A stretch of DNA of 13,228 bases from an uncultured Saprospiraceae bacterium (lineage in GTDB: Bacteria > Bacteroidota > Bacteroidia > Chitinophagales > Saprospiraceae). The position numbers and the translations under genes were made by a program. The stretch's first letter is position 1. Every line of letters begins with the position of its first letter. Positions 6,108 to 13,199 of the stretch are shown piece by piece. A model generated the notes under the pieces. That model was not told the DNA's origin. It saw only the letters and a program-made list of their open reading frames with translations, and made no database searches. The DNA lies in NCBI GenBank assembly GCA_937921525.1, contig CAKZUM010000146.1:1-13228 (forward strand), given 5' to 3'.

Positions 6108-7250
6108 CTAATTCAAGGATAAATAAGGCATTATTCTTTCCAAATCTTTTTCAGAAAAAACCTTCACCCGCTTAATTTTTTCAATAGAATCAAAAGGCCC
6201 ATGATTCTTTCTGTAATTAACAATGGCAATAGCTTGATGTTTTTTGATATAGGGGTGTGCCGTCAAGTCTTCTATAGAAACAGTATTAACAAATAAAGTA
6301 TTCGTCAGCGGTGAAGCGACTAGCTGCGCATTGATTTTTTGAAAGACAGAATCAGGCAATCCATAGGTAGTTCCTACTTGATCTATGGAAGAAAACCCAC
6401 CAAGTTTATCTCGAAAATTAACAATCTTTTTTGCATAATAAGGGCCTATCCCATGTAACTGCTGCCATTCTTCAAGAGACGCTACATTAATGTCAATTTG
6501 AATATTCTTAGCAATGATTTTGGAGCTTGGTGTATTGTAAAAGGGAGGAGATTTTGGAGCAGGCAAAGAAGTTTTTTGGAGGATAATAAAAGGAGCTAAT
6601 TGTTGGTATTGTTGATCGCTTAGTGCGTATATTTTTTGTAGATCTTCCTTCCTTTTAAAAGAACCACCCTTCCTTCTGTAATTGACTATTTGATTAACAA
6701 CTTTAGTTGGCAGTCCCATAGAAGTTAATTGTTGTTGGCTAATTGTGTTAGGATCAAATTTAAACGGTTTGATCCGTTGTTGTTTAGCTATTTTTTTTGA
6801 TCGAGGTTTGTTTTTTTTAATGGGCGTACTTGGAGGAATATGAATATATTTTTGAATACCTTGATACATGGATTCCTTTAGTCCATATATTTTTTTCAAA
6901 TCCTCTTTTTTAGAAAAACTGCCACTCGCATTTCTGTAATTAATGATTCTTTGAGCAATGGGTTTCGTAATACCCAAGCTAAGTAAATCTTCCAGAGAAG
7001 CCGTATTGGGATTGACAGGGGATTGTGGAGGGAGGTTGGGAGTATCAATATTGGAAGATGTCAACCGACTTGCCTCATACTCTTTAATAGCCAATTTGAA
7101 GTCTGTAAAATCGACCGCTTCAGAAGTTTCTAGATACTTTTCTAAGAAGGGAGGTAAGCATAAAAATACAACTATGATACTTACAAAAACAAATATACCT
7201 CGCCTTTCTCTTTGAGAGAAATGGAGTGCTTCTTTCCAGTTATTATTCAT
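6108..7250 (-). CDS. Membrane-anchored helix-hairpin-helix repeat protein (ComEA-like)
   Basis: 380 residues. An N-terminal cytoplasmic stretch (MNNNWKEALHFSQRERRG) precedes one hydrophobic segment at about 19-36, so the bulk is probably outside the inner membrane. Four ComEA/T2SK-type helix-hairpin-helix units follow, each opening with an (I/F/V)NxxS/T motif and ending at (G)xF(x)xxxDL: about 80-136 (NPNTAS...IINYRNASGSF), 166-222 (DPNTIS...VNYRRKGGSF), 254-308 (INVASL...GIGPYYAKKIVNFR) and 321-377 (VNTVSI...IVNYRKNHGPF). Basic Pro/Lys-rich linkers join units 1-2. HhH units of this type bind DNA without sequence preference; in ComEA that serves DNA uptake. Similar proteins are common in Bacteroidota with no proven role, so a DNA-uptake function is only a possibility. 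Confidence 0.85.
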   Translation of the reverse strand: MNNNWKEALHFSQRERRGIFVFVSIIVVFLCLPPFLEKYLETSEAVDFTDFKLAIKEYEASRLTSSNIDTPNLPPQSPVNPNTASLEDLLSLGITKPIAQRIINYRNASGSFSKKEDLKKIYGLKESMYQGIQKYIHIPPSTPIKKNKPRSKKIAKQQRIKPFKFDPNTISQQQLTSMGLPTKVVNQIVNYRRKGGSFKRKEDLQKIYALSDQQYQQLAPFIILQKTSLPAPKSPPFYNTPSSKIIAKNIQIDINVASLEEWQQLHGIGPYYAKKIVNFRDKLGGFSSIDQVGTTYGLPDSVFQKINAQLVASPLTNTLFVNTVSIEDLTAHPYIKKHQAIAIVNYRKNHGPFDSIEKIKRVKVFSEKDLERIMPYLSLN

Positions 7251-7375
7251 AGTAAGCGTGTTTAGGATTTACTGTGAAAATAGAAATATATTTTATATAA
7301 AACTTGTATTTATATTGTTTAAAATATTTTATTTGGCTAATTTATTTATTATCAAAATAAATCTATGAAAATTTA

Positions 7376-7408
7376 TTTGGAAATCAAAGTTGTTTCGACT
7401 TATATTTG
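7376..7408 (+). promoter_or_regulatory. Strong Bacteroidota-type promoter in the 7251-7604 intergenic region
   Basis: TTTG (7376-7379), 21-nt spacer, then TATATTTG (7401-7408), an exact TAnnTTTG. The DNA before it is extremely AT-rich. It points rightward, away from the minus-strand gene ending upstream and toward the 3' end of the minus-strand ABC gene, so it does not serve any recognised gene. Expected transcription start is near 7415. Confidence 0.55.
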
Positions 7409-7414
7409 ATAACA

Positions 7415-7529
7415 TATTCATACTATGAGAAAATGTTATGAATCCCCTCATCAACATTTATACAATTGCACAGTTATTTTCAACCTACCTTATAAGAGTG
7501 GTATGTTAGCCCCGATATATCACTCTTTT
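7415..7529 (+). ncRNA. Candidate small RNA (about 115 nt) or micro-ORF transcript
   Basis: The stretch is bounded by a promoter match (7376-7408) and a rho-independent terminator (7494-7529), which is the layout of an independent small transcript. The family is not recognised. Inside it an ATG at 7438 opens a 23-codon frame (MNPLINIYTIAQLFSTYLIR, then VVC and stop in the terminator loop); the peptide is hydrophobic, so a small membrane peptide is an alternative to a noncoding role. A longer frame from 7425 runs through the terminator and is less likely. The whole call is inference from signals. Confidence 0.4.
7494..7529 (+). terminator. Rho-independent terminator of the small transcript
   Basis: AAGAGTGGTATGTT (7494-7507) pairs with GATATATCACTCTT (7514-7527) over 14 positions, including three G.U pairs, around the 6-nt loop AGCCCC; a T run ends at 7529. 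Read on the minus strand, the stem is followed by an AT-rich stretch and could also stop transcripts of the ABC gene that ends at 7605. Confidence 0.6.
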
Positions 7530-7544
7530 AATATAAAATCAGAA

Positions 7545-7600
7545 GAGAGAACAGAGATGAGAGAACAGAGATTTCAATTCTCAATTTTTCATTCTCAATT
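7545..7600. repeat. Short tandem and direct repeats after the ABC gene
   Basis: GAGAGAACAGAGAT occurs twice in perfect tandem (7545-7558 and 7559-7572), followed by two copies of ATTCTCAATT (7577-7586 and 7591-7600). The repeats fill the gap between the terminator and the stop of the minus-strand ABC gene. No function is evident. Confidence 0.7.
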
Positions 7601-7604
7601 CTTC

Positions 7605-8342
7605 CTATAAATTGCCCATCTTATGAAGAATAGGTAACTGTCCGCCATAAGCTCTAGCAACATTTTCTTCATTAAATATAATATCGGTATCTCCATATGC
7701 CACTAAACGCTGATTTAATAAAATGACTTTGTCGAAATATTTCTCAACGGTAGATAGATCATGATGTACCACCAATAAGGTTTTTCCTTCGGCGGCTAGT
7801 TTTTTTAAGATTTGAATAATCTTTTCTTCCGTAGTCACATCCACTCCAACAAACGGCTCATCTAGAAAAAAAATATCAGACTCTTGACATAATGCTCTCG
7901 CTAGAAAGACCCGCTGTTGTTGACCTCCAGAAAGTTCTCCAATTTGACGTTCTTTAAAAGCCGTCATCCCCACTTCTTCTAAGGCGTGCATGGCAATTTC
8001 TGTGTCTTTTTTATCAAGCTTTTGAAAAACGCCTTTATGTGGATAACGCCCCATTAATACAATGTCAAATACGGTGGCTGGAAACTGCCAATCGACATCA
8101 TTTTTTTGAGGAACGTACACGACTTTTTTTCTTTTTTCTTCTATTGGTTTTCCTTCTACTGTAACACTACCGTTATCCATTTCGACCAAACCTAGCATTG
8201 CCTTAAATAAGGTAGATTTACCAGCACCATTTGGTCCAACAACACCATAAATTTTTCCTGCTTCTATTTCAAGGAAGATATTAGATAAGACTCTTTTTCG
8301 ATCAAAAGAAACAGAAATACCTTTTACAGAAATTACAGACAT
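7605..8342 (-). CDS. Mn/Zn-type metal ABC transporter ATP-binding protein
   Basis: 245-residue nucleotide-binding subunit that would energise import of a divalent metal. Motifs: Walker A GPNGAGKST (36-44), Q-loop VPQ (77-79), signature LSGGQQQR (137-144), Walker B IFFLDEP (157-163) and switch His in VVHHD (191-195). The segment DVDWQFPATVFDIVLMGRY (82-100) is typical of the MntA/TroB/SitB/ZnuC-like metal-chelate group. It starts 11 nt after the stop of the gldB-like gene, so the two are almost certainly one transcript. No membrane permease or solute-binding gene is present in the window; downstream of it the strand holds no further transporter gene, so its partners must lie elsewhere. The exact metal cannot be read from the sequence. 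Confidence 0.9.
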   Translation of the reverse strand: MSVISVKGISVSFDRKRVLSNIFLEIEAGKIYGVVGPNGAGKSTLFKAMLGLVEMDNGSVTVEGKPIEEKRKKVVYVPQKNDVDWQFPATVFDIVLMGRYPHKGVFQKLDKKDTEIAMHALEEVGMTAFKERQIGELSGGQQQRVFLARALCQESDIFFLDEPFVGVDVTTEEKIIQILKKLAAEGKTLLVVHHDLSTVEKYFDKVILLNQRLVAYGDTDIIFNEENVARAYGGQLPILHKMGNL

Positions 8343-8353
8343 AATTATATATT

Positions 8354-9415
8354 TTAACTTCTAGGTTTGTAACGAGATTTATTGAGCATTTCAGTACCAT
8401 CTTTCAAGTCAATTAACTCTTGTAGACTTGTCTCAGGGAAACGATCCATATAGGCATTAACTATTTGCCAGCCCATCCAATTACCAGCCTTTCCAGGTGC
8501 TTCCTCCGGCATACCAGAAGCACGAGGACTATCACTCACCAAGCTTTTAAATTTCTTGTGTTCGTTAGAATATAGAAGCTCTTCTTTTAGGAAGAATGCC
8601 CACATCGCTAATTCATTCTCTTGGCACCATTCCGTTTGAGCACTTGTGAAGCCTAATTTTATGCTGTCTTGCGTGTATGGAAGAAAACGATCCAGTAAGT
8701 ATAATTGCTTACCATTATGAACAATTTGGTCTATAAATTTACTGCCTTTTTGTTCACCAGCCAAATCAGCAGCTATAGCTTGAAATATTTTTGCTGGCAA
8801 ATGCGCCTTGTCCTGAGTTCGAGCAATATAAGCAGGTAAACTTAAAGGAGGGTAATAATAGTAAGGATATTCTGCACCTAAAAATAAATCCAATCCAACC
8901 CCAATAGCATTTTCATTTGGAGGAAAAAGAATGCCGTAAGTAAATTCAGAAATAAAAGTATAAATCGTAGGGATTTCTTTCTCTGGAAAATAGTATTTAT
9001 AAAATTGAAAACCTTGGTCTATTTCTTGTTGAATAGAAGAAAAATCTCCATATACAATTTGAGTGGTATCATATAATTGTTGGGTAAAAGGAAAGCCCAA
9101 GAACCCCTTAATGTGCTGCAAATAGACCCCAGTAGTATCCCAAGGCTTTTTAATCTGTAGGACACTTTGGAGATAAAAATTAGTAAATTCTGGATATTTT
9201 TTTTCTAGAGCAGCAATAGAACTAGTAATATCGTTAGTATCTAAAGCAAAGAAGTCTTGTTCAAAACGATTAATTTTATAGTCCACAGTTATCCCACTTA
9301 CATCAGGAATATGCTTATTTTTGCCGCCCCAACAGCTAGTAAGTCCTAAAATTAAGATAGATATATATCCAATAAATTGAAAAATTGTCGTTTTTGACAT
9401 AGATTTTCTGTCCAT
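8354..9415 (-). CDS. gldB: GldB-like gliding motility lipoprotein
   Basis: 353 residues. An N-terminal signal ends in the lipobox LTSC with Cys28, so the mature protein is a lipoprotein. The body fits the GldB family of Bacteroidota: an early IxRFEQDFFALDT segment (48-60), GVGLDLFLGAEYPYYYYP (172-189) and APGKAGNWMGWQIVNAYM (306-323) near the C-terminus. GldB is required for gliding in Flavobacterium johnsoniae, but homologues also occur in non-gliding Bacteroidota, so motility cannot be concluded from this gene alone. The first Met is taken; a second Met at residue 6 is an alternative that keeps the lipobox. Downstream and probably co-transcribed is the metal ABC ATPase gene. No other gld gene is in the window. 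Confidence 0.85.
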   Translation of the reverse strand: MDRKSMSKTTIFQFIGYISILILGLTSCWGGKNKHIPDVSGITVDYKINRFEQDFFALDTNDITSSIAALEKKYPEFTNFYLQSVLQIKKPWDTTGVYLQHIKGFLGFPFTQQLYDTTQIVYGDFSSIQQEIDQGFQFYKYYFPEKEIPTIYTFISEFTYGILFPPNENAIGVGLDLFLGAEYPYYYYPPLSLPAYIARTQDKAHLPAKIFQAIAADLAGEQKGSKFIDQIVHNGKQLYLLDRFLPYTQDSIKLGFTSAQTEWCQENELAMWAFFLKEELLYSNEHKKFKSLVSDSPRASGMPEEAPGKAGNWMGWQIVNAYMDRFPETSLQELIDLKDGTEMLNKSRYKPRS

Positions 9416-9492
9416 TTTATAAAATTGAGATACTTAGAATTTAATTTGGAAACAACCGTTTCATTAAACGTATATGAAATTTGGTAAACCTA

Positions 9493-9511
9493 TTTATACG
9501 CTCTGTATAAA
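9493..9511. promoter_or_regulatory. Perfect inverted repeat just before the outer-membrane barrel gene
   Basis: TTTATAC (9493-9499) and GTATAAA (9505-9511) flank the 5-nt spacer GCTCT and end 12 nt before the ATG at 9524. In the divergent gap between the gldB-like and barrel genes this could be an operator or a leader hairpin affecting translation. AT-rich DNA makes chance palindromes fairly frequent. Confidence 0.35.
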
Positions 9512-9523
9512 CGAAACAAAGTA

Positions 9524-10273
9524 ATGATGAAAAAAATTGTTTTAGGAATTATATATTTTCTAGGACTTAGTATTTTAGCGCAAGCGCAATATACTCAAGA
9601 TTACAATAGTGCGAATAATGGCGAATTGCGACTAGGTTTTCAATTAAGCCCATCGGTTAGTTGGCTATCAACGGATGATAAAGCAATTAATGGGAATGGG
9701 AGTGTGGTAGGAATGCGATTGGGAATGATGGGCGAATATTACTTTAGAGAAAATTATGCCTTGATATCTGGGGTTAACTTTGCATTCAACCAAGGAGGAA
9801 CACTACTACATGAAGAAGGTGGTAACTTTTGGTCAAGATCAGAGTTAAGTGATACAGCTTTAACGGCCCTGCCTGGCGGCGTTAACTTAAAATATCACAT
9901 ACAGTACATAGAGGTGCCATTGGGTTTGAAAATGCGGACAAAGGAATTTGGTTATATTAGATACTTTGCTGAAATTCCACTTTTTTCTTTAGGAGTCAAG
10001 GTACAAGCAAGAGGAGATATTAAAGGAACTTCTCGATTAGATACAGAAAGAGAAAACATTAAAAAAGACGTCAATTTATTTAATGTAAATTGGGGCTTCG
10101 GTGGCGGTATTCACTATGCTTTGTCTGAAGATACAGCTTTTGTGGGCGGTTTATATTATCAACAAGGAATATCTGATGTAACAGATGATAGCGGACTTAA
10201 AACAGATGGTACACAGGAAAGGTCTAAAGCTGTAATACAAAGTATTACCCTTCGAATAGGTATTTTATTTTAA
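9524..10273 (+). CDS. Outer-membrane beta-barrel protein, PorT-like
   Basis: 249 residues. A classical signal peptide (MMKKIVLGIIYFLGLSILAQAQ) suggests cleavage near residues 20-22. The mature part has alternating strands with Gly/aromatic turns: LGFQLSPSVSWL, VGMRLGMMGEYYF, YALISGVNFAF, IQYIEVPLGLKMRT (a hallmark of the PorT/OMP_b-brl_2 group), YFAEIPLFSLGVKVQ, WGFGGGIHYAL and a C-terminal strand ending in Phe (RIGILF), consistent with an 8-stranded barrel. PorT itself acts in type IX secretion, but many relatives have no known role and the true orthologue cannot be told apart here. Two ATGs are adjacent (9524, 9527). It lies divergent from gldB and 52 nt before manA. Confidence 0.85.
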   Translation: MMKKIVLGIIYFLGLSILAQAQYTQDYNSANNGELRLGFQLSPSVSWLSTDDKAINGNGSVVGMRLGMMGEYYFRENYALISGVNFAFNQGGTLLHEEGGNFWSRSELSDTALTALPGGVNLKYHIQYIEVPLGLKMRTKEFGYIRYFAEIPLFSLGVKVQARGDIKGTSRLDTERENIKKDVNLFNVNWGFGGGIHYALSEDTAFVGGLYYQQGISDVTDDSGLKTDGTQERSKAVIQSITLRIGILF

Positions 10274-10325
10274 AAGTTTAATTTATAATTGAGCGAAAAC
10301 AAGACACGATTTATATACGGATTAT

Positions 10326-11531
10326 ATGGCGATTCACAGACTTAAAGGAGCAATACAACATTATGCTTGGGGAGGGAAATCCTTTCTTCCTAATTTGTTA
10401 GAAATAGATAATACAGATAAAGAACCTTACGCAGAGCTATGGATGGGAACACATATCAAAGGGCCTGCAAAAATTCTCAACAATAAAGATACAAAGGATT
10501 TAGCCCAATTTCTCAAGAAGGACGCTAAACGAATACTTGGAAAAAGTGTGATTGCTAAGTTTGGCGAACAACTACCTTTTTTGTTTAAAGTACTGGATGT
10601 GAATAAGATGCTATCTATTCAGGCACATCCGAGTAAAAAAGCAGCAGAAATAGGATTTGCCAAAGAGGAAGAAAGTGGGATAGATCGAATTGCCCCTAAT
10701 CGAACCTATCGAGATGATAACCATAAGCCAGAAATAATGATAGCCATTACCAATTTTTGGTTACTGCATGGCTTCAAATCTATAGAGGGCATAAATGAAG
10801 TTTTGGCAATTCCAGAATTTAGAGTGCTTGTTCCTTCCTTTAAAGATAACAATATTTTTTCGTTGTATAGAGCGGTGATGGAGATGCCACAAGAGGCAGT
10901 AGATTTTGTACTAGACCCACTATGGAAAAGATTACAACCAGCACATGAAGCAGGAACATTAGAAAAGAACCAAGCAGATTATTGGGCAGCCAAGGCATTT
11001 GAAGAATATACGGTGGATGGGCATTATGATAGAGGTATTTTTTCAGTCTATTTATTTAATTTAGTTAAGTTGAAAAAAGGAGAAGGTATTTTTCAAGATG
11101 CTGGTATTCCCCATGCCTATCTTGAAGGGATTAATGTGGAACTAATGGCTAATTCAGATAATGTATTTAGAGGAGGCTTAACACAGAAATATATTAATGT
11201 CCCAGAATTGATGGCTCACTTGGTCTTTGAATCAGTTAGCCCTAAAATCTTAGTAGGTTCTCCTATATCTGCCACAGAGAAGGTCTTTAAAACAACTGCA
11301 CCTGATTTTGAGTTAAGCGAAATAAAATTAGATAAAGGACAGATTTATCGCATAGAAAAACATGCAAGTATTCAGATAATAATTGTAATTGAAGGAGAGG
11401 GAGCTATCTTAGGAGGCGGTAAAGAGCTAACAATCAAGAAGGGAGAAATCTTTTTAATCGAAGCCAATACACCTTATAAGATTTTACCTAAGCAAGAAGC
11501 TTTAATTTTTAAAGCTAAGGTACCTGTATGA
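10326..11531 (+). CDS. manA: Mannose-6-phosphate isomerase, class I
   Basis: 401 residues. Interconverts mannose-6-phosphate and fructose-6-phosphate, supplying GDP-mannose for polysaccharides or feeding mannose into glycolysis. Type I phosphomannose isomerase features: the N-terminal QHYAWGG (11-17), SIQAHPSK (97-104) with zinc ligands Gln99 and His101, HKPEIMIA (133-140) with Glu136, PHAYLEGINVELMANSDNVFRGGLT (262-286) with zinc ligand His263 and catalytic Arg282. The cupin-like C-terminal part (EGEGAILGGGKELTIKKGEIFLI) is complete and the length is normal. The start ATG at 10326 matches the family's beginning. It is 52 nt after the barrel gene with no clear promoter or terminator, so read-through is possible. 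Confidence 0.96.
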   Translation: MAIHRLKGAIQHYAWGGKSFLPNLLEIDNTDKEPYAELWMGTHIKGPAKILNNKDTKDLAQFLKKDAKRILGKSVIAKFGEQLPFLFKVLDVNKMLSIQAHPSKKAAEIGFAKEEESGIDRIAPNRTYRDDNHKPEIMIAITNFWLLHGFKSIEGINEVLAIPEFRVLVPSFKDNNIFSLYRAVMEMPQEAVDFVLDPLWKRLQPAHEAGTLEKNQADYWAAKAFEEYTVDGHYDRGIFSVYLFNLVKLKKGEGIFQDAGIPHAYLEGINVELMANSDNVFRGGLTQKYINVPELMAHLVFESVSPKILVGSPISATEKVFKTTAPDFELSEIKLDKGQIYRIEKHASIQIIIVIEGEGAILGGGKELTIKKGEIFLIEANTPYKILPKQEALIFKAKVPV

Positions 11532-11542
11532 TTTTTTGAGAA

Positions 11543-11578
11543 GTCAGAAATCAGACCACTTTGCTGTCAGGAATCAGA
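11543..11578. repeat. Imperfect direct repeat before argH
   Basis: GTCAGAAATCAGA (11543-11555) and GTCAGGAATCAGA (11566-11578) differ at one base and repeat with a 23-nt period, within the 149-nt gap 11532-11680. Downstream, CTTGAC (11605-11610) and GTCAAG (11628-11633) form a weak inverted repeat. No consensus promoter was found for argH. Confidence 0.55.
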
Positions 11579-11680
11579 TGTATGATGTTGACTGCTAGAT
11601 TCTACTTGACGCTGAAAGAACGGAATTGTCAAGAAACCAATACCCTCATTTTCTTTTATAAAAACATACTCTTACCCATT

Positions 11681-13012
11681 ATGAAGCTTTGGCAAAAAGA
11701 TACTACCATTAATAAAAGAATTGAAAACTTTACAGTTGGTAAGGATAGAGAATTAGATTTATGGTTGGCTAAATATGATATAGCAGGCTCTTTGGCACAT
11801 ATTGAAATGTTAGAAAGTATCGGCTTATTAGAGAAAGAAGAACTATCTCAATTACAAGTCAAATTGAAGCAGCTATATCAAGAAGTAGAAAAAGGAAATT
11901 TTGTTATAGAGGATGGAATTGAGGATGTGCATTCCCAAATAGAATTATTATTGACTCAAAGTTTAGGAGATATTGGAAAGAAGATACACAGCGGTCGATC
12001 TAGAAATGATCAAGTGTTAGTAGATTTAAGATTATTTTTTAGAGGAGAAATAAAAGAGCTTGCAGAATCAACAAAAGATCTTTTTGAAACCTTACTCCAA
12101 CTCAGCGAACAGCACAAAAGCGATCTAATGCCGGGCTATACACATTTGCAGGTAGCGATGGTTTCGTCTTTTGGCTTATGGTTTGGTGCGTATGCAGAAA
12201 GCTTAGTAGATGATGTTACTTTGCTTCAATCTGTTTACAAAATAGTCAATCAAAATCCCTTAGGTTCTGCGGCAGGATATGGTTCTTCTTTTCCTTTGAA
12301 TCGAACAATGACTACTAAGTTATTAGGTTTTGAAAATCTAAATTATAATGTCATACACGCGCAGCTAGGGCGTGGGAAATCGGAATTGTTTTTGAGTTTT
12401 GCATTAGCAGCGATTGCAAGTACGCTTGGAAAATTTGCAATGGATGTTTGTTTGTATACGAATCAAAATTATAATTTTATTAGCTTCCCTGACGAGTTAA
12501 CAACAGGGTCGAGTATCATGCCACATAAAAAAAATCCAGACGTTTTTGAATTGATCCGAGCAAAATGTAATAAGCTGCAAAGTCTGCCTACGGAGATCAG
12601 CATGACGATCAATAATCTTCCTGCTGGGTATCATAGAGATTTTCAATTATTAAAAGAGTCTTTATTTCCTGCACTACAAGAGTTAAAAGATTGCCTGCAA
12701 ATAGCAGATTATATGCTACATCACATTGGTATTAAAACGGGTATTGTAGAAGAGGAGAAATATCAATACTTATTTTCTGTAGAAGAAGTCAATAAGTTAG
12801 TCCTAAGTGGCGTACCATTTAGAGATGCTTACAAAATAGTGGGCAAGCAAATAGATGTTGGTGATTTTAATCCAAGCACAGAGGTAGTACATACGCATGA
12901 AGGTAGTATCGGGAATTTGTGTACTGCACAGATACAAGATAAAATGAAAGTTGTATGGGATAGTTTTTCGTTTCAAAAAGCAGAAGCAGCGATCGCGAAA
13001 TTGGTAAATTAG
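11681..13012 (+). CDS. argH: Argininosuccinate lyase
   Basis: 443 residues, usual for the family. Last step of arginine synthesis: splits argininosuccinate into arginine and fumarate. Signatures: HSGRSRNDQV (103-112), PGYTHLQVA (151-159) containing the general acid/base His155, NPLGSAAGYGSSFPLNR (192-208) and the fumarase/lyase-superfamily loop GSSIMPHKKNPD (276-287) with the catalytic Ser. The start MKLWQKD at 11681 matches homologues; the frame is open back to 11561, but that extra 40-residue part overlaps repeat-like intergenic DNA and is rejected. No other arg gene is in the window. A large palindromic element follows after 43 nt. Confidence 0.97.
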   Translation: MKLWQKDTTINKRIENFTVGKDRELDLWLAKYDIAGSLAHIEMLESIGLLEKEELSQLQVKLKQLYQEVEKGNFVIEDGIEDVHSQIELLLTQSLGDIGKKIHSGRSRNDQVLVDLRLFFRGEIKELAESTKDLFETLLQLSEQHKSDLMPGYTHLQVAMVSSFGLWFGAYAESLVDDVTLLQSVYKIVNQNPLGSAAGYGSSFPLNRTMTTKLLGFENLNYNVIHAQLGRGKSELFLSFALAAIASTLGKFAMDVCLYTNQNYNFISFPDELTTGSSIMPHKKNPDVFELIRAKCNKLQSLPTEISMTINNLPAGYHRDFQLLKESLFPALQELKDCLQIADYMLHHIGIKTGIVEEEKYQYLFSVEEVNKLVLSGVPFRDAYKIVGKQIDVGDFNPSTEVVHTHEGSIGNLCTAQIQDKMKVVWDSFSFQKAEAAIAKLVN

Positions 13013-13047
13013 GAATTGAAATAGTTTACTACATAACTAGAACTAGA

Positions 13048-13199
13048 GAATTATGAACAAGATTATCTTAAATGTACAAGTAGTTGACATTTTTACCACG
13101 GATTCACGGATTAAACAACTTCTTAGCTTAATCCGTGAATCCGTGGTAAAACTTTCATATAGCTAGTGTCAACTAGCTGGATAATCTTGCCGAATTATG
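13048..13199. repeat. MITE-like palindromic element with flanking 8-bp direct repeat
   Basis: The 136-bp core (13056-13191) has three nested inverted-repeat tiers: outer CAAGATTATC (13058-13067) with GATAATCTTG (13180-13189); middle TAGTTGACA (13081-13089) with TGTCAACTA (13167-13175); inner perfect 24-bp arms 13091-13114 and 13128-13151 (ACCACGGATTCACGGATT core) round a 13-nt loop. GAATTATG lies on both sides (13048-13055 and 13192-13199), 2 nt outside each outer arm, as a target-site duplication would. Read as RNA it is one long hairpin and could also affect the 3' end of argH mRNA. No transposase is encoded. Confidence 0.65.

Noticed and set aside
7425..7610. 61-codon frame in the intergenic region
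   Set aside because: It runs through a rho-independent terminator and through tandem repeats into the end of the ABC gene; its composition is not protein-like.
8354..9415. Complete gliding or type IX secretion locus
   Set aside because: Only a GldB-like gene and a PorT-like barrel are present; no gldK/L/M/N or sprA-like genes are in the window.
11561..11680. 40-residue extension of argininosuccinate lyase
   Set aside because: Homologues start at MKLWQKD; the extension includes repeat-like DNA.
13053..13166. 37-codon frame across the terminal palindrome
   Set aside because: It is a by-product of the nested inverted repeats and shows no protein family features.
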